57,219 bases of DNA from Acanthaster planci (GCF_001949145.1 NW_019091378.1:1391536-1448754), one strand, 5' to 3'. Counted from the first letter of the stretch, positions 1-11,809 are shown. Numbers and translations are program-made. Notes: generated by a model from the letters alone, not told the origin.

Positions 1-605
1 TAACGCTAAAGGGCGCGAGACAGCCGACAGGCAAAATGGGCTCGAGGGAGCCTGGGGGGGGGGTTACAAAATAGTGCGTTGGAGCGGAACGGTAAAAAAT
101 CCCTTCTCCATCAGTGTACTTACAGATAAACCTTGGATGTCACTCCACAATTTATCGTTGAGTATTTCAATGGAGGGGAGGTTCATGGTTTTAAAGTTGA
201 AAAGAGGCCGATTTTTATGGCATTACATATTTATTCAAACCAGACTCGCCGGCAACTTTACGTGTGATGAACATAAATCAGCTGGTTTTTTATTACCACA
301 ATTTTACCCACTGTCCTTTGCGTGCGCATGCGTAGTATAAAAAACAGGCTATTTGGACCATGGACGAACACTAAAGTTTAGCGTTAACTTCCGGTTCCAT
401 GTTGCTCTTTGTGCAGGGGGTGTAATTTAAAAGTGACGTCACACTTACAAATCGGATAGCAATTTTATGACAATTTTTTTTCTTTAACCAGTAGAGATGA
501 GGAAAAGCATTGTTTTCTATTGCAAATAGACTAATTAGAGCATCTTTTTTCCACTCACAGATCTTTGATCATCTTTGACTGAATCGCCACCTTTAACCGT
601 TTAAC
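1..605. other. Upstream noncoding region of the sulfotransferase-like gene
   Basis: No convincing coding sequence. It contains a G run near 52-62, a CRE-type palindrome at 434-441, and a good splice-acceptor-like tract (T-rich, then ccactcacag) ending at 560. If that acceptor is used, the coding exon starts at 561 with a 45-base 5' UTR segment and a noncoding first exon lies further upstream, possibly outside the window. Confidence 0.4.
434..441. promoter_or_regulatory. CRE-like palindrome TGACGTCA
   Basis: A perfect 8-base CREB/ATF-type site lies 165 bp upstream of the ATG at 606. By family knowledge such sites favour proximal promoters, but one 8-mer can occur by chance, and it would be intronic if the acceptor at 560 is real. 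Confidence 0.25.
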
Positions 606-1421
606 ATGGCAGATCTGACACCGCAGCAGCATCGCATTTTCTGCTGGTCAACTTCTCGTTGTCTCTCAACCGTCTTCATGAAATGTCTGTCGATGACAGA
701 GGGCGCTTTGGCCTGGCTGGAACCGTTTAGCACGGCAGAGCATTATGGTCCCCAGGGACGTCTGTTGCCCCCAGGCGTGGTCCCAAAAGAGCCGGACTAC
801 AAGCATGCCTGGGTTAAACAGAAGCTGGAGGGCGACTTTGAAGGCCACAGCTTGGTTTTTGTTAAAGACCTAGCTTATGCCGTCACGGAAAGGCTGCAGT
901 TTCTCCCCAACGGTTACCGCCATTCTTTCCTCATCCGCCATCCACTGAAGAGCTTCATGTCATTTTACCGCTTGTTGAAAAAGACATTTGGAGAGAGCGA
1001 AGTTGACTTCCAGGGCTGGTTACCACAGAAGGGGTTCGGCTACGGGGAGCTTGCAGAGCTTGCAGATTACGTCGAAAGAGACCTCAGGCAACCACTGGTG
1101 ATCGTGGACGCTGACGACATCCAGAGACAGCCCAAAGTCATGGTGGAGAAGTACTGCCGCGCTTTGGGGCTGCCATTCTCTGAATCTATCCTGACCTGGG
1201 AGCCAGGCATACCCAAAAATTGGATCCTGCGGAAGGCTATAACAGAAGCAGGAGATTACTCCCCCTTTATTGCCACAATGGTGAATAGCCACTCCTTCAT
1301 TCGCAGCAGTTGCCAGACAACCATTAGTCAAGAGGAGGTGCCTCAGGTCGTAAAAGAGATGGTTGAAGTCGCCCTTCCCTTCTATGAAAAACTTCACGCA
1401 CGGCGTCTCCTCCCATCTTAG
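606..1421 (+). CDS. Sulfotransferase-family P-loop protein (271 aa, single coding exon)
   Basis: An uninterrupted 271-residue protein of the cytosolic, signal-less sulfotransferase-like type (P-loop NTPase fold). Near the N-terminus WSTSRCLSTVF (residues 14-24) matches the 5'-phosphosulfate loop, where R18 and S21/T22 would contact the PAPS 5' phosphate. RHPLKSFMSFYR (111-122) matches the 3'-phosphate site, with the usual Arg-8-Ser spacing (R111, S119). FVKDLAY (85-91) is a conserved strand-turn in this group. Length fits the family (about 250-330). No signal peptide or membrane segment is seen, so it is probably soluble, and the acceptor substrate cannot be told from sequence. The ATG at 606 is the first in frame, and the motif spacing from the N-terminus supports it. 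A splice acceptor-like site at 560 suggests an upstream noncoding exon. The reading frame is intact and GC-richer than its surroundings, so it is probably functional. Some database relatives carry misleading 'branched-chain aminotransferase-like' names. Confidence 0.85.
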   Translation: MADLTPQQHRIFCWSTSRCLSTVFMKCLSMTEGALAWLEPFSTAEHYGPQGRLLPPGVVPKEPDYKHAWVKQKLEGDFEGHSLVFVKDLAYAVTERLQFLPNGYRHSFLIRHPLKSFMSFYRLLKKTFGESEVDFQGWLPQKGFGYGELAELADYVERDLRQPLVIVDADDIQRQPKVMVEKYCRALGLPFSESILTWEPGIPKNWILRKAITEAGDYSPFIATMVNSHSFIRSSCQTTISQEEVPQVVKEMVEVALPFYEKLHARRLLPS

Positions 1422-1720
1422 AAGGACCGATTGCGTATTTGGCGAACCGGCTTTTGGTTTTAAATTTGCTAATAACATGAAACATAAATGGAATTATAGT
1501 AACACCGAAGTATAGACCCGTCCTGCAGATTGTCCCTGTCTGTTCCGGCTTCGGAGCCATTCAAGAAACATGCAGAATGCAAAAAAAAAAAAAAAAAAAA
1601 AAGACGCTGCTGATTAAAGTACCAGAACAAAACCTCAATACAGTAATTATAATGTGAAAAAACAAACGCACACATATTTGACCTGAATGAGCCAAATAAT
1701 ATTAATAAATTGTCATCAAA
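1422..1720 (+). other. Putative 3' UTR with A22 tract and polyadenylation-like signals
   Basis: After the stop comes about 160 bp of moderate-GC sequence, then a run of 22 A (1581-1602). ATTAAA follows at 1613-1618 and AATAAA at 1704-1709, either of which could direct 3' end formation. The A tract is not preceded by AATAAA at the normal 10-30 bases, so it is either a genomic A run or the tail scar of a retroposed transcript. Confidence 0.4.
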
Positions 1721-2975
1721 ATATCATCGTAAATAAATAGATAGATTTAAATTTGCCAACAAGTCTACTACATTCGAAACATTTCAGCATTTTTAAAAGA
1801 TGTATTGCTTTTTTTGAAACGTGCTTCGGTAAGTATCGATAAGGTTTCATGTCATAAAGATGTTTGTTAAAGTTGAGACGGTATTGTTAAACACTTCATA
1901 TATAATGTTCAACAGTCACTTTTTAAACCGGGTAAAAAAACATTTTCAGTGTACTTTTTAATTAATCAAATTTCAGCTACCACTCAGTGATTTTGACATG
2001 AACACTTTATATAATGTTCAAGTCCATGTCACTATTTGAAAACAGATAAACATTTTGGGTGTTTTGGTAAACTGTTAAAATTTCCAGCTACTTCTCAGTG
2101 GGTTTGATATTTTAATGTTATTATTATGATTGTTAAGCTTGATGTTGACATGTTTCATTGATGTTATATTAAATATTTTTCAGTTCCTTTATATGCTATA
2201 AATTGTGTTACATTGACGCCACCAAGCAGATTGATAAATCACCGTGCCACTGACATCATATCTTGATCTTTCCTCAGTAAAATCCACGAGAACACGATGA
2301 AAAGAAATTAAAGCTATCTGTGTCAATCTGATTTAAAATATTTTCTGTCTCTTTGCGGTCTTTCTAACATATTTATAATTCAATGTATTATAAATGTGTT
2401 CAAAATGTTACAAATTACAGCAAAATTGTCTTACTGAAGATATTTCTAGTGAGGGAACACCCACCAAGCACATCAAGTCAAGGTTGCCTATACCACATTT
2501 ACTGCGCATGAAGTTTGCTTGAAGATCACGCTCACGTTGGTGGAATGGTATTAACATTAATGCCCACTGTACTGAGAAGCGATGATGATGCCCGCTACGT
2601 GACAAACGAGCTGGCCTGAATACGGGAAAGTTTAATCGATTCTGATTGGTCAAGAGTCTGTGTGCACGTGCTTGCCACCTGCGCGCTCAACGAATATACC
2701 ATAAAATGGACGGGGGTGTTCGGGGAAATGAAAGTAAAATTCCAGAACAAAATCCTTGGAAATCTATCATAGGCCAATATTGCCTTCTTTATGGGAATAA
2801 ATTTGTGCTTGGTCGGCCGGCTTAGGAGATCGAACACTGATTATGCCCTTGCCTGCGGCTCGGACATCAGTCGCGTCCATTCTCCAGAGCCGGTCTTACC
2901 ATTTAATTAACGGGTTCTTCACCAATAGGAATGGCTAGGAACTTTCTTAGGTGTTGAATCGAAGTACACTTCATT
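1721..2975. other. AT-rich intergenic sequence
   Basis: I see no gene. Two loosely similar segments (about 1900-2000 and 2000-2100, sharing 'ata(t)aatgttcaa' and 'cagctac(c)actcagtg') suggest an old local duplication. Confidence 0.4.
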
Positions 2976-3345
2976 TTCTTCTGTATATTTTAAGAAAGGC
3001 TTCTGTGTATCCCTGCATCCCCGGTGCTGTTGCAAGAGGTTCAAGAGCACTATGAATGGCGCTGTATCCAAGGCCAGTGTGACAGGGGCTTGTGCCCGTG
3101 CGAGTTGGGCCGGAGAGGTAGGTGATGATGAGCCGTGTTAGTATCAGGCGAGATGGCCTGGATGGGAGCTAGTGGCTGTCTTATGGCCCAGGAGGGCGCT
3201 GCACGGACGTCCGACAAACTGATGTTCTTAGCACCAAAGTCCTGAGATTGTAGAGCAGACAAAACTTGATTTTCATCAGAAACAACCACCAAGAAGCTGA
3301 GAACTTAAGGATTTTGAGCTGCTAAAAATCGTTTTGTGGAGCTCA
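2976..3345 (+). repeat. Repeat family R2, copy A (first part)
   Basis: This segment aligns by eye with 16045-16330. Shared landmarks include ttttaagaaaggctt, ccctgcatcccc, a cccaggagggcgctgc / cccaggagggtgctgc block and gatttgagctgct...gagctcaagtag. Short shared ORFs on both strands are not convincing genes. Copy A continues, after an interruption, at 4590-4860. Confidence 0.6.
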
Positions 3346-4589
3346 AGTAGGTCTATATTTCTTTCCGTTCTTCTTCTGGCATAGGGCCTATGGCTAGTAA
3401 TGAGATTGATAATAGTATGTTTGCAAAAGCAGCCCTCTAAAAAAACTGAGCCACAACTGCAAGTACTTCACAGATTTAATGACCCTTAATCTCTTAACCA
3501 AACAATCAGTGCCACAGGCCAGGAACTACCTTCGGTGCTGTTGGATAGTACAGTATGTGTGCGTGGATGTTTCTAAGATATTGGATTATTTTGACTGATA
3601 ACATAGGCCTGCATATTTTTAATGAAAAATGTCCTTTGATGAATTACAAGTCATATGTGATACTGACAAGTGTGTGTTGAAGATACATCAGAAATAAAAT
3701 GAAATCTATGGGAGGTTTTTATTAACTGAACTCTTAAGAATTTGTCCCTGAATAATTGGTTAAATTTGTGACACTGACATCAAGGAAACTATTCCACAGA
3801 TATTCCTGCATTTTGTTGAATTAATGTTCCTTTTCTTCCCTGTTTCACATTTTGGAAAGTCCTTACTGGAAGTAGAACCACGAAATGAAATCAACTTTTC
3901 CTTCATGTCCTTGAGTCAACGTTCAAAACTCACACACAACATGCGGTGCGGTTACGCTGGTCTCCTTTGCTAAAATGGTAATTTCCTAAATGTGTGCGGG
4001 AACCATTTCACAAGTACTAGTGGAGCATACATATTCTTGTCCGAAGTGCAGTGGGAAACAAAATGTCAGGCAGGCAGTTTTTTGAAAATGATTGAAACTA
4101 TGTAGCGCGAGATACTAATTGAAGATTTCAGCGAGCTTGGTAACAAAAGCTAGGGTCAATTTGCATATTTGCGTATATTTGCGCACAGAGTTTCCATATT
4201 TATCAGTAATGCCAGGATTGCATGTAGGCCCTACGGTGCCTTCATGCACAACCGATAATTTTCCAATCAGTTTCCTAAATAAGCCTATGCTGCTGCAAAA
4301 AAGATAGTTCTCGGCTTCCCCGGAGTCAATGATCGTGGTTCAAAAACACAAATAAAATAACATTTTGTGACTTTTATTATTTTATACTTCTGTTTCACTC
4401 AATAAATGCATTTCAGAGAGAAATGATGTGCATTAAGCTTTTCAGTCCAGATCTGTACAAGCCCCAAGTTGAGCCCCCCTTTAAGCTCTTAATCTTCTGG
4501 TAGTGGTTAACCACAGGATTTGTGAATTTGGTATGTACCAACCCAAATGGCCTGTGTGTTCACTGGGGCTGGGTTGTAGCGGGATGTTC
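3346..4589. other. Sequence separating the two parts of R2 copy A
   Basis: About 1.2 kb present here and absent, or replaced by under 100 bp, in copy B at 16330-16415. No open frame of note. It could be an insertion in copy A or sequence deleted from copy B. Confidence 0.35.
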
Positions 4590-4860
4590 ACATATGGCAG
4601 TGCACAGTGGCAGAGCCTGTGATAACCATAGAAACAGATACACCAATGCTTGAAAATGACAGAGGGACGAAAGGGGCAACCAACAGGGCTAAGGGGAGTG
4701 GGGCAGTGTCCCCCCCTCTCCAAAAAAAGTTGCCATGTTTGAAATTAGTTTTGTGAAAGACAATGAGAAAACATGATTTGGGGACAAGTGCATTTCCATC
4801 TCTTTCAAATGCATGTAAAAACCCCTAAATTTAGCCTCAACCCTCAGATAAAGTCAACAT
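4590..4860 (+). repeat. Repeat family R2, copy A (second part)
   Basis: Matches 16415-16690. Shared landmarks are gtggcagagcctgtga / gtggcaaagcctgtga, gaaagacaatgagaaaa / gaaagataatgagagaaa, and aaatgcatgtaaaaaccc...tttagcctcaaccctcag. Confidence 0.6.
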
Positions 4861-5436
4861 TACGTAAAACTTCCATTTGCCAAAATCTCTGAATGCTACT
4901 CACCAGTTTCATCCTGACTGGATCAGCAGTAAGTAATTATAAGTTAAACAATCACCGTGGTGCCCACTTCCCCCAACGCCAGTGTGACCGTTGCCCTCTC
5001 AAATTCATGGCACACTGGCTGCGACCTGCTGATGGTGTAAAATAACGGAATTGTTTGAGAGCATCGGCGAAGTTTGACGTTTGAAGGATATATTTGGTCA
5101 ATTTTATGATTCAAAGTTGCCTACCTAAAAACTTTTGAGAGTTTTCCAAGTGCTGTACAGTTTACAAGAATCTAGTACACTTTTGTAGATTTTTTGTCAG
5201 CAAAAAAATGCCATATAAACTGACATTATAAATTTTTTTTTGAAAATATCAGTCGCCCTTCCCTCCCCCAAATTCAATCCCTGACAAATTGTTTTTTGCA
5301 AAGTCAAAGGAAAAGAGGCAAAGTTCAAGATGGCCACATATTTTTAGAGGATATTTTCCTCAAAATAAACTCATTTAGTCTAGACCAAGGATTAAATACA
5401 GCAAATTTTTAAACTGTGGATATCTGAAACTGTCCC
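4861..5436. other. Noncoding AT-rich stretch
   Basis: No gene, repeat family or RNA recognised. Confidence 0.35.
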
Positions 5437-6165
5437 AGCCAACATTGGAATCATGGCGCAAAGGTTGGCTTAAGCCTGGCTTGCCACAGCTGGTCCAACT
5501 CTAGCCAGTCTTGGGCCGACTGCCGGGATTGGGCCAGATCAGTTATTGCTCATCCGGGCCAGATGTGGTATGTCAGTGGTGGCTCGGAGCTGGCAGCTGG
5601 TTGACCCAGAGCTGGTTCATGTCATTTCAGCTCGGCTAAAATGCCACTATTTGTTGAGTTCACTTTGGGTTACTTATGAGTGCGGACGATATCTATGATG
5701 AGGCAACAGAATTTCTCAATGTTAGGCCCTCTAACATTCCTTGCAAACTCTATGTCCACCCTAAAAAACACCATTTCAGTTGCCATTGAGTGCTTTTAAG
5801 TGAAAGGAAGACAATTTGAGACCTAAAATAATTTTTTTTCTGTGAAATGACAACATAAGCGTGGTACAATTTCAGTTGGTGATTCCTACATTTTATGGTT
5901 ATATAGCTCCATTTTGTAAAGGGTAAGGAGGTGATTCCATCCCCCTTCCATCTCTTTCTTACCGTCTGCTAGGCCTTATGCCTGGACTGGCCCAACCTTG
6001 ACCCTAAGCTGGCACCAGCATCTTTGGTATATGAACCAGTGCCAGCAGTGGGCCATCAATGGTCCAGGGCTGGCACAGCTGAGCCAACCCTTGCCGGATC
6101 ATCCCAACTCTGGGTCAGGCCTGGGCTGACAGTTTGGTATTTACTGGGGTGTATGATGGCCTTAG
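5437..6165. repeat. Fold-back-like interspersed repeat with GC-rich ends
   Basis: Two GC-rich blocks (about 5437-5640 and 5970-6160) rich in tggcc/ggcca, agctggc and ccaac/gttgg words flank an AT-rich centre. They are partly complementary (gttgacccagagctgg on the left, ccaactctgggtcagg on the right). This resembles the widespread 'GGCCAACATTGG' non-autonomous repeats of marine animals. The exact ends are uncertain. Confidence 0.45.
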
Positions 6166-6394
6166 GCGCCATCTTAAGAAGTTGGAATGTTTCGTTTATG
6201 TCTTCTGACTTTTCTTTTTAGACCCCAATTCCAAACCTTTCTCCGTACCCTCAACTCAACAGGGCTAAATTTTCTGATTCAATCAGACTTTTCAAAACCG
6301 TTTTAAGTTATTTTTTTAAAAAGGCTGACCATCCCTCCTGCAACTTTCTCAAAAAGATATCAGAAAATATTTCTGGGAGTCTGGGGGAATAAAA

Positions 6395-6545
6395 ATTAGG
6401 TAGGAACTGCACTTCGCTGGTTCACAAACGACTATGAAATGCAAGCATTATGGTCATGTCGCTATCAACAAAATGAAGTCTCCCGACCAACATGGCTCTT
6501 TTCTACCAATGAGGGGGTGCTTCTACTCGAGGCGGATAGAGTTCT
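6395..6545 (+). repeat. Repeat family R1, copy 1 (partial)
   Basis: Shares 'gcacttcgctggttcac', 'aacga.tatgaaat', 'ttatggtca' and a 'gaggggtgcttctact' type end with 15190-15350 and, inverted, with 26285-26425 and 54238-54445. Non-autonomous; no coding capacity. Confidence 0.65.
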
Positions 6546-6793
6546 TGAAAACAGCTAGTAGTCCTGTTCTACTTAACTAATCCATTCTACTAATTTATCC
6601 ATTCATACTTGTGTATTAACCTTAAGGACAAATTTGGAATAAAATTCTATTTTTTAAAAGGTCAGGATAAATTTAGGTCTAAGGTATGCATGTTCATTGT
6701 GCACGGGTGGCACACATTACAAGCTGTGTGTACCACTCCTTTAAAAACATGACTTAGGCCTGATAAATGAGCAGATCCTTAATTTTTTTCCAG

Positions 6794-6900
6794 GTTTGGA
6801 TCCTTGCAAATGTCCAGATACCTGGGACAATGGCCAGCAATGCAGTTACATGTGACTGTAGACCACAGAAAATGTGCTTGGGATCATCAAGCCCACATCA
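6794..6900 (+). other. Exon-like segment, unassigned
   Basis: A pyrimidine tract and cag (acceptor) end at 6793 and a GTAAAG donor-like site starts at 6901. One frame stays open, reading FGSLQMSRYLGQWPAM and later HVTVDHRKCAWDHQ. I do not recognise the product, and chance is a real alternative. Confidence 0.15.
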
Positions 6901-6920
6901 GTAAAGATTTTGCTCACAAG

Positions 6921-8555
6921 GTACCGTTTGAGGTGTGATATCTTGTTCTCAACAATAGAGTTGCCTAGATTGTTGTTCAAAGTACAGATGAACTAAATGG
7001 CCCCAAAATAAGGAAACTCTGAAAATTAATTCTTTTCCTCATTCTGGCACTTGCATTTGACATATTTTGGGTCTGTTCTTAGAATTTTACCAGGGTATTT
7101 TCAACATTTTTATGATTGTGTTTACTTTATTTCATTTTTTTCTTGCTTTACTTCCTACAAGGTAAAAGGTCTTGTACTCCCTGAACCTTCTTTATCCGGG
7201 CATGCAGTCAGTATCCATCTTGCGCACAACTGGTCAACAGGCTAGTATATCTCAGTCATCAAACTCTGTCATATTTTGTGTGGCATGCTGAGCGATTATT
7301 TGGGCCTGGCCAGATATTAGCCGAATGAAGGATAATTATGCAAAGGTACAAAAGGTCACAAGCATGCAAATTATGCCAGAAACCATTTGAGATTCTGTTT
7401 GGGGCTTGTCGGGATGTTGCAAGTACAGCCGGGTGTAATTGTATGGCCACTCTGTCACAGCCATTCTGGGGCACAGTCAAACATAAAATTCCTACTTTCA
7501 ATTACTCGTCATCTGGACTGTTTTATGTTGAGTCTGAGTATAAACTCAATGAATAACTTGACAGCCCACATCATTCACCTGTTTCCTTTATGAACTAAAG
7601 GTTAAATGAGTTTTATTTGCTTTACAGCTTTTCTGATCTGCCAGTAGTATTGGGGAAAGCAATTCAGCCGTTCAATATGTCACTCAATCAGCTACTGTTA
7701 ACAGAATTGCATCCTTTGAATCGTACAGGTTACCGTCAAGTATTGTGGACGTCTGATTTTGTTGTGCTGTTTTCATCTTATTCCCCTGTTTAATATATCT
7801 CTGGCTTGGACGTCAATCTCACTTCAATTTCTGCCTGACTGCAGTGGGCCAGTACATGCTGGTAGAATGGTTGTGGTCAGGGAGAAACTACGTATAGACA
7901 GGCCTTTGAGGAAAGTAAGGTCTTATCACTACTTCCATTTATACAAAATCCACGGCAAACGATAGCAAAGCACCGAAGACACCAAATTGTATTTTAGTAA
8001 CTGGTCTCATGTTTGTACTTGTTACATTCATGTCTGTGCTTAATAAAAAAAAGATATGTACTGGAGAGTATTTAGAGGAACAAATTGTATATTCCTACAA
8101 GAATTCTCCTGAAAGGTTCAGTGTGCCATTGCTGCCATCTTGAATGGTTCTGAACCGTTCTGGTCCTTTGGAGTGATCTTTTGTTCTACTGATACTCATT
8201 CCAAAGCAAATCCTTCGCATTGGTTGAGTGATGACAAAGCACAGGTTGATTTATTGGCAGGTTTGACAATTTATATACGCACTGATATATTGTAGTTTTT
8301 GCTCAAAATGACTAACGTATGTGCACAAGTATACATTGATATACATGTACATGTACAGCAAGCTCACGGAGTACTTTGAGGTGACCTTGTAGACCAAAAC
8401 AGAGATGAATTTTTAAAGTGTTCCGAAAACCTGTGCCCCTAAACAGTTAGAATTCTCGGTGGCAAGACCCTAACATGCCTAAAGCACATACATACGTTTA
8501 AATTTTTAAATATTGAAAAAAAGTTAAAATTGGCATGTCTCATATGAAGTGTGTA
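6921..8555. other. Noncoding stretch with one exon-like island
   Basis: Mostly AT-rich. An island at 7845-7914 has a ctgcctgactgcag acceptor and a GTAAGG donor and reads GPVHAGRMVVVREKLRIDRP in one frame. A phase compatible with the 6794 segment would instead read into a stop. Tandem TACATGTACATGTAC occurs near 8341-8356. Nothing else is recognised. Confidence 0.25.
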
Positions 8556-8557
8556 GT

Positions 8558-8700
8558 AGCACTGATCTTAGCATTTCTTGTCTTCTCTGTTGAAAACTTT
8601 CTATGCTCTTATGTACATTTAACCTGCAATAGCTATGCTTCACTTGAACTCCTAAGACAGTGATTTCTCACTATACTTCGAAACACTGGAAACGTATAGA
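8558..8700 (-). repeat. DIRS terminal direct repeat (3' side of element)
   Basis: Aligns in the same orientation with 12490-12632. Shared words include tgatct, catttc, cttctctgtt / cttctttgtt, ctttcta.gc, aacc.gc.a.agcta.gc, cttgaa.tcct and acttc.aaaca. Lies just beyond the recombinase stop at 8813. Confidence 0.65.
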
Positions 8701-8812
8701 TTTATCATGATTTTCACTTGTAAATACAAAATCCACAACAAACCCCATCTATTGGAGACGCTATAGAATATATCAGCATGGGTACAGAATTAAAATCAAC
8801 CTAAATCTCGTT

Positions 8813-9723
8813 TTACAGACCAAGCTCAAGCTTCTTGGTCACTTCTTACTTCCTTTCATCTTTCCTCATCTTTTCATCCACCTGCACTCTCATATACTCT
8901 CTTTTCCAGCAACAATATCTCTTTAGACAGCACTCTCCGACCTCATTTTTTGGCTGCTGCCTTTACTCCACCTGCTCTGAAGGAATGCAAACCTAGATTA
9001 GGGTAGGCACGACTGATGTTAGCATCTTGCCCACCTGCTCTCCAGTACCTGCATAACTTAACTTTATCTTTTGGAAGTAACTTACATACAATATTTGATC
9101 AAAACGCAGGTCTGAACAAATACGCCTCTGCTGTAATATCCATATCTGCGGCTGACAAATATCTCAACAGTTTACTGTCAGGACTTGCTGAATTAGAACC
9201 TTTTTGAAATTACCTTCTCTTCACCTCAGCAATGATGGTCTTACATTTCGTCATCACAGCTGTGGAATAATTGTCAGAAATGTTAATTTCAGTACAATGT
9301 ATGGATCTCAATTCGTCAAGGTCTAATAACCAGCGAATATATAAATTTCACAAATATAGATTGGCGTATCTGCTGTAACAACATCTTTTTTTCTGCATCA
9401 TATGCCCTGTTAAGTGTTCAGCTGATTTGGGAAGTTATTTCACAAATGAATGACTTGTTGGGTCTACTATAAGCCATTCATCTCATGAGCCCATTTTATG
9501 CTATATATTGCCGATGCAGTGACGTGATGAGAAGCTCCTGAGTCAAACAGCGATAAGAACTGGCTGAGCTGGTTAAGGGGTGTGTCCGTCCCTGGCACAA
9601 AAGTTCTGCCATTTTCTTGAAACTCCTGATGTATTTCCTGACTGCAGTGTCGCCCTTTGATGACATCAGGTATTGACACATTCGCTTGACTAGCTTGTCA
9701 TCTAGCTTGTCAACTGTCTTCAA
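8813..9723 (-). pseudogene. DIRS tyrosine recombinase (phage-integrase-like), frameshifted
   Basis: The N-terminal core-binding (SAM-like) domain is split over two frames at 9467-9723, reading LVKRMCQYLMSSKGDTAVRK and then DSGASHHVTASAIYSIKWAH. The catalytic domain lies further along. LHSFRAGGVKAAA at about 8955-8990 carries the family's H-x-x-R box (HSFR, codons at 8976-8987). The last open stretch reads VTKKLELGL before a TAA at 8813-8815, a typical C-terminal end for DIRS recombinases ('VSKSLGL'-type). The histidine of the 'HGRW' box and the catalytic Tyr are not clearly readable. Role when active: recombining the circular cDNA into the chromosome. At least two frameshifts and several stops are present. 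Confidence 0.8.
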
Positions 9724-10149
9724 AGCTGTGGATACTTCAGTTTGGGCCCTGTCTCTGTTGAAGAAATTGGACAGTAATGTTCACTTTCCCCTCCAGTAAT
9801 TACACCATCACTGGAAACACTTCAGAAAACCAGCTTCAAAGCAAAAACTTAAATTTCATTGGCAAAAAACACCAATGCTGCTTTGCCCTGTGACAATTAC
9901 ATGCCCTTGTGGGAGTGCTGAAGTCCTTTCTACAAAGGACTTTAAACATTTGCAGACCATCACTAGAAATGGCCAAAGCATGCCTATTTCCACTTTGGAA
10001 TAGTCAATGCACATTTAGCCTGTTTGGCTTGTATCTTCAACAACATTCCGAGAATCAATCTGGGAAGGGAGTACCAGCCAATGAACATCATTGGCCTGTG
10101 TCTGACTAACACATCAACCACCCGTTCCTGGGCACCGTCATCCTAAACT

Positions 10150-10810
10150 GTTTTCGCAGATTATTCAAGTTTGACCCAAATCTATCCACACCATATGATC
10201 CCCATATTCTTGCTCAAGTAATCCTTTCATCCATGTCTGTATTTTCCAATCATCACCATCCATAGTTCTACTCGCTGAAGCTGCTCCAGTGTTGTTCTTT
10301 CCTTGAATCCACCGTGGTTCTAGAATTATGCAATTCTCTTGACAAAAGCTGTTCACATGGGCATTTTCTGTAACCTAGACTTCTTGGTTCTGTTACTCAA
10401 AACTTTCTGACATTCATGTTGTCAGTGGAACAACAAACTCTTTCATTCTGCAATTCATTGACGTTACTTCTGAGCATTCTGTGTTCTGCTTTCCTGAGAC
10501 TCTTTATCCCCATGCACCTATTACTTCACTACCTTCAAATAACTGATCCTTGCAAAACGGAATCACACATACTTTATTCTTCCCTGCATCAGGGGAGACA
10601 TCTTTCAAAGGTTCCCATGCCAAGGGATTTCATACTACCACATGCAATTATGGATGATCACTGCCTTCAGCAAAAGGCTCTTTCACAAAGGGAATCGACA
10701 TAACTTGTCTTTGGATCCGATTCCCCACACAGAAGGACATATGTATCCACCATATCTAATTATGGATGCATCACTAAAACCTTGTATCTCACAGAAATCT
10801 TCTCTTTTCC
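10150..10810 (-). pseudogene. DIRS RNase H domain remnant and linker
   Basis: The minus strand reads GFSDASIIRYGGYICPSVWG at about 10720-10785, matching the start of an RNase H domain (catalytic Asp within SDAS, codons at 10763-10774). Further on, EPRWIQGKNNT and later DGDDWKIQTWM (about 10210-10320) correspond to the end of the RNase H/connection region in DIRS polyproteins ('P.WI....N..AD.LSR..D.DDW'). Stops interrupt the frame. Confidence 0.7.
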
Positions 10811-10859
10811 TACTTAAGCCCTTGTACATTGTGTTTCAAGAACAATGCTTCAAGTGCGT

Positions 10860-11510
10860 CCTCATTTGGCAGTATACAGGTGCATTCCAACGCCCTCCAC
10901 TATCAATACAGTCTTACATTGCTCTGGTTTTCAATCTGACCAACTTTCCAAGTGAAATCGCCAGGGAAATTGTTTGATCAACCATTTGACAGCATTGTTC
11001 AACATATCAGCCTGTTCCATGATCTGACATAATCTCCCCCAATCCATCATCCTAAAACATGAACACTTTACCTCTTTGGGATCTCCACTAGCTTATTTTG
11101 TAAATTTGTACATGTATGACACTGTAGCCAATCTAAATGGGAGTACATTAAATTGATAGAATACCTTTTTCTTCTCCGTAGTTCCAAGAAAACCTAGGTG
11201 ATTCCTGTGATCTTTATATATCTCAATGTGACGATAGGCATAGTTAAGATCAAAGGTGAGCAAAAATCACCTGTTTCAAACATCTGCTTTGAAACTGACA
11301 CATCGCCATATTTGAATTTGAACTAAGTGAGGATTGATGTTTCTATAATCTAGAACCATTCTAGGTTTACCTTTCTTGTTGAATGCTTACATCGAGGAGT
11401 TAACAATGTGAGGCTGTGACTTTATTTTCAAAGTGTTTCCTTTTCCAAGTAGTTTTTGTATCTCTTCAATGACAAATTTTCTTTTGCTGACCTGTTATAA
11501 TCTGAATACT
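10860..11510 (-). pseudogene. DIRS reverse transcriptase domain, degenerate
   Basis: Consecutive RT blocks can be read in order on the minus strand. VSKRKFVIEEIQKLLGKG is followed by SQPHIVNSS (about 11400-11500), then KKGKPRMVLDYRNINPHL (about 11325-11380). The catalytic FDLNYAYRHIEIYKDH block is next (about 11205-11255), then FNVLPFRLATVSYMYKFTK (about 11095-11150), then DDGLG, whose two aspartates are encoded at 11046-11051. A stop sits directly before DDGLG, and frame changes occur between blocks. This is the DIRS/Gypsy-like RT lineage, and the downstream recombinase fixes it as DIRS. Inactive. Confidence 0.85.
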
Positions 11511-11809
11511 TAGCATCTTAGCATCTGCCTACGCTCTTAGCGGGATTTTGCATCCCTCCTTCAATGTACTTCTGATAAAAGGATTTATGTTTATGTTATT
11601 CCACTAACCTATTGCCTTTCATAATCTACCAACTGAGTTTTGAGCCAAATTCTCATCGAAATGAGATCCATCAACGGACTGAAACTTTGCATTGAGTTTT
11701 CTCTCTGTGTTTTCACCCTATCTTGTTTTGACACCAGTTAGTGTCTTTTACCACTTAATCTGAAAACTGTACAGAATCACTTACCTGCCCTGGCTGCATC
11801 AGCCTTCCT

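Noticed and set aside
1-386. 10-bp inverted words TAACGCTAAA at the window start and TTTAGCGTTA at 377-386
   Set aside because: The match stops after 10 bases and the left copy is cut by the window edge, so a terminal inverted repeat cannot be claimed.
9016-9207. A 63-codon plus-strand open frame
   Set aside because: Antisense to the recombinase catalytic region of the DIRS element.
9467-9560. Copia-like protease motif (DSGAS)
   Set aside because: The string belongs to the N-terminal domain of the DIRS tyrosine recombinase; the surrounding SAIYSIKWAH sequence fixes the identity.
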